Source: Desulfovibrio sp.
GTDB taxonomy: Bacteria; Desulfobacterota; Desulfovibrionia; Desulfovibrionales; Desulfovibrionaceae
DNA length: 7,267 bases
Assembly (NCBI GenBank): GCA_003512875.1
Contig: DONZ01000174.1
Location: 1-7,267 of the forward strand
Reading direction: 5' to 3'
Both the position numbers and the translations under genes were made by a program. Below the pieces are notes generated by a model, which did not search any database, had not been told where the DNA came from, and saw nothing but the letters and a program-made list of their open reading frames with translations. This document shows positions 6,931 to 7,267 of the stretch, piece by piece. Numbering within the stretch: position 1 is the stretch's first letter; every line of letters starts with the position of its first letter.

Positions 6931-7267
6931 ATGGATAAAAACACATTAAGGAAACATATGGACGAGCAGAGAAGTACTTTATATAAAAATAATAATTTCA
7001 ATGAATTATGTTTAAAAGTACAAAATCATGTTTTAAAACATCCGCTTTTTCTTTCTGCAAAAAACATTTGCACCTATGCCCCGGCAAAAAGCGAAATCGA
7101 TGTGAATTCAATAAGCCAAACAGCATGGAAACAAAATAAAGCCGTTTATTATCCCCGCTGTTCAAAAACGCAAAAAGGGATCATGCATTTTTATCTGTGT
7201 AATAATTTTTCCGAACTTGAAAAAGGCGCCTATGGTATTTTGGAACCCAAAAAATCATGCCCTATTT
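6931..7267 (+). CDS. 5-formyltetrahydrofolate cyclo-ligase (5,10-methenyl-THF synthetase), 3' end off the window
   Basis: The enzyme uses ATP to turn 5-formyltetrahydrofolate into 5,10-methenyltetrahydrofolate, returning a storage folate to the one-carbon pool in the cytosol. The window holds the first 112 of roughly 190 residues usual for the family. The N-terminus KNTLRK...EQR matches the family's basic ATP-binding start. KSEIDV at 53-58 gives the conserved acidic folate-site motif, VYYPR lies at 72-76, and LEKGAYGILEP at 96-106 is a family signature. The C-terminal nucleotide-binding loop lies beyond the edge. The ATG at 6931 has AGAGG (6922-6926) 4 nt upstream. A second ATG at 6958 has AAGGA 5 nt upstream, but starting there would remove the conserved LRK segment. 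The gene is divergent from the metallophosphoesterase gene. No 6S RNA gene, a common neighbour of this gene in gammaproteobacteria, fits in the short AT-rich gap. Confidence 0.9.
   Translation, partial: MDKNTLRKHMDEQRSTLYKNNNFNELCLKVQNHVLKHPLFLSAKNICTYAPAKSEIDVNSISQTAWKQNKAVYYPRCSKTQKGIMHFYLCNNFSELEKGAYGILEPKKSCPI

Overview
The window looks like ordinary chromosomal DNA from a moderately AT-rich Gram-negative bacterium (about 40% GC by eye). The best guess at lineage is Desulfobacterota, probably a low-GC relative of Desulfovibrionaceae. That guess rests on the remembered style of the Rne/Rng core and its pairing with a metallophosphoesterase; it is inference without a database check. I see no tRNA, rRNA, CRISPR array, insertion sequence, phage gene or recognisable defence system.

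Left part (1-3083): the 5' portion of an S41 C-terminal processing protease gene (ctpA type) runs leftward off the window. Across a 169-bp gap lies a rightward two-gene unit: a 536-residue membrane-anchored protein with only a faint resemblance to AsmA/DUF945 (YdgA) envelope proteins, then a 97-residue protein with two membrane segments and a C-terminal zinc ribbon. The gap holds good sigma70-type promoters in both directions. The unit ends at a strong UUCG-loop terminator.

Middle (3084-3602): a gene-free convergent stretch. It has a GC-richer patch with several complementary segments and an A-rich section that may be a decayed reading frame. It is closed by a hairpin that should terminate the leftward operon and probably acts in both directions.

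Right part (3603-7267): a leftward operon of a metallophosphoesterase followed by an RNase E/G family ribonuclease. The two are 8 nt apart, and the ribonuclease ribosome binding site overlaps the upstream stop codon. The ribonuclease carries a disordered, basic N-terminal arm of about 340 residues with five AT-hook-like motifs ahead of a complete catalytic core, and has no C-terminal scaffold. Divergent from this operon, a 5-formyltetrahydrofolate cyclo-ligase gene starts at 6931 and runs off the right edge.

The genes are mostly housekeeping: envelope proteolysis, RNA decay and processing, and folate metabolism. The less explained parts are the 536-residue protein with its zinc-ribbon partner, the RNase E arm, the A9 tract inside a near-consensus promoter, and the convergent intergenic stretch.
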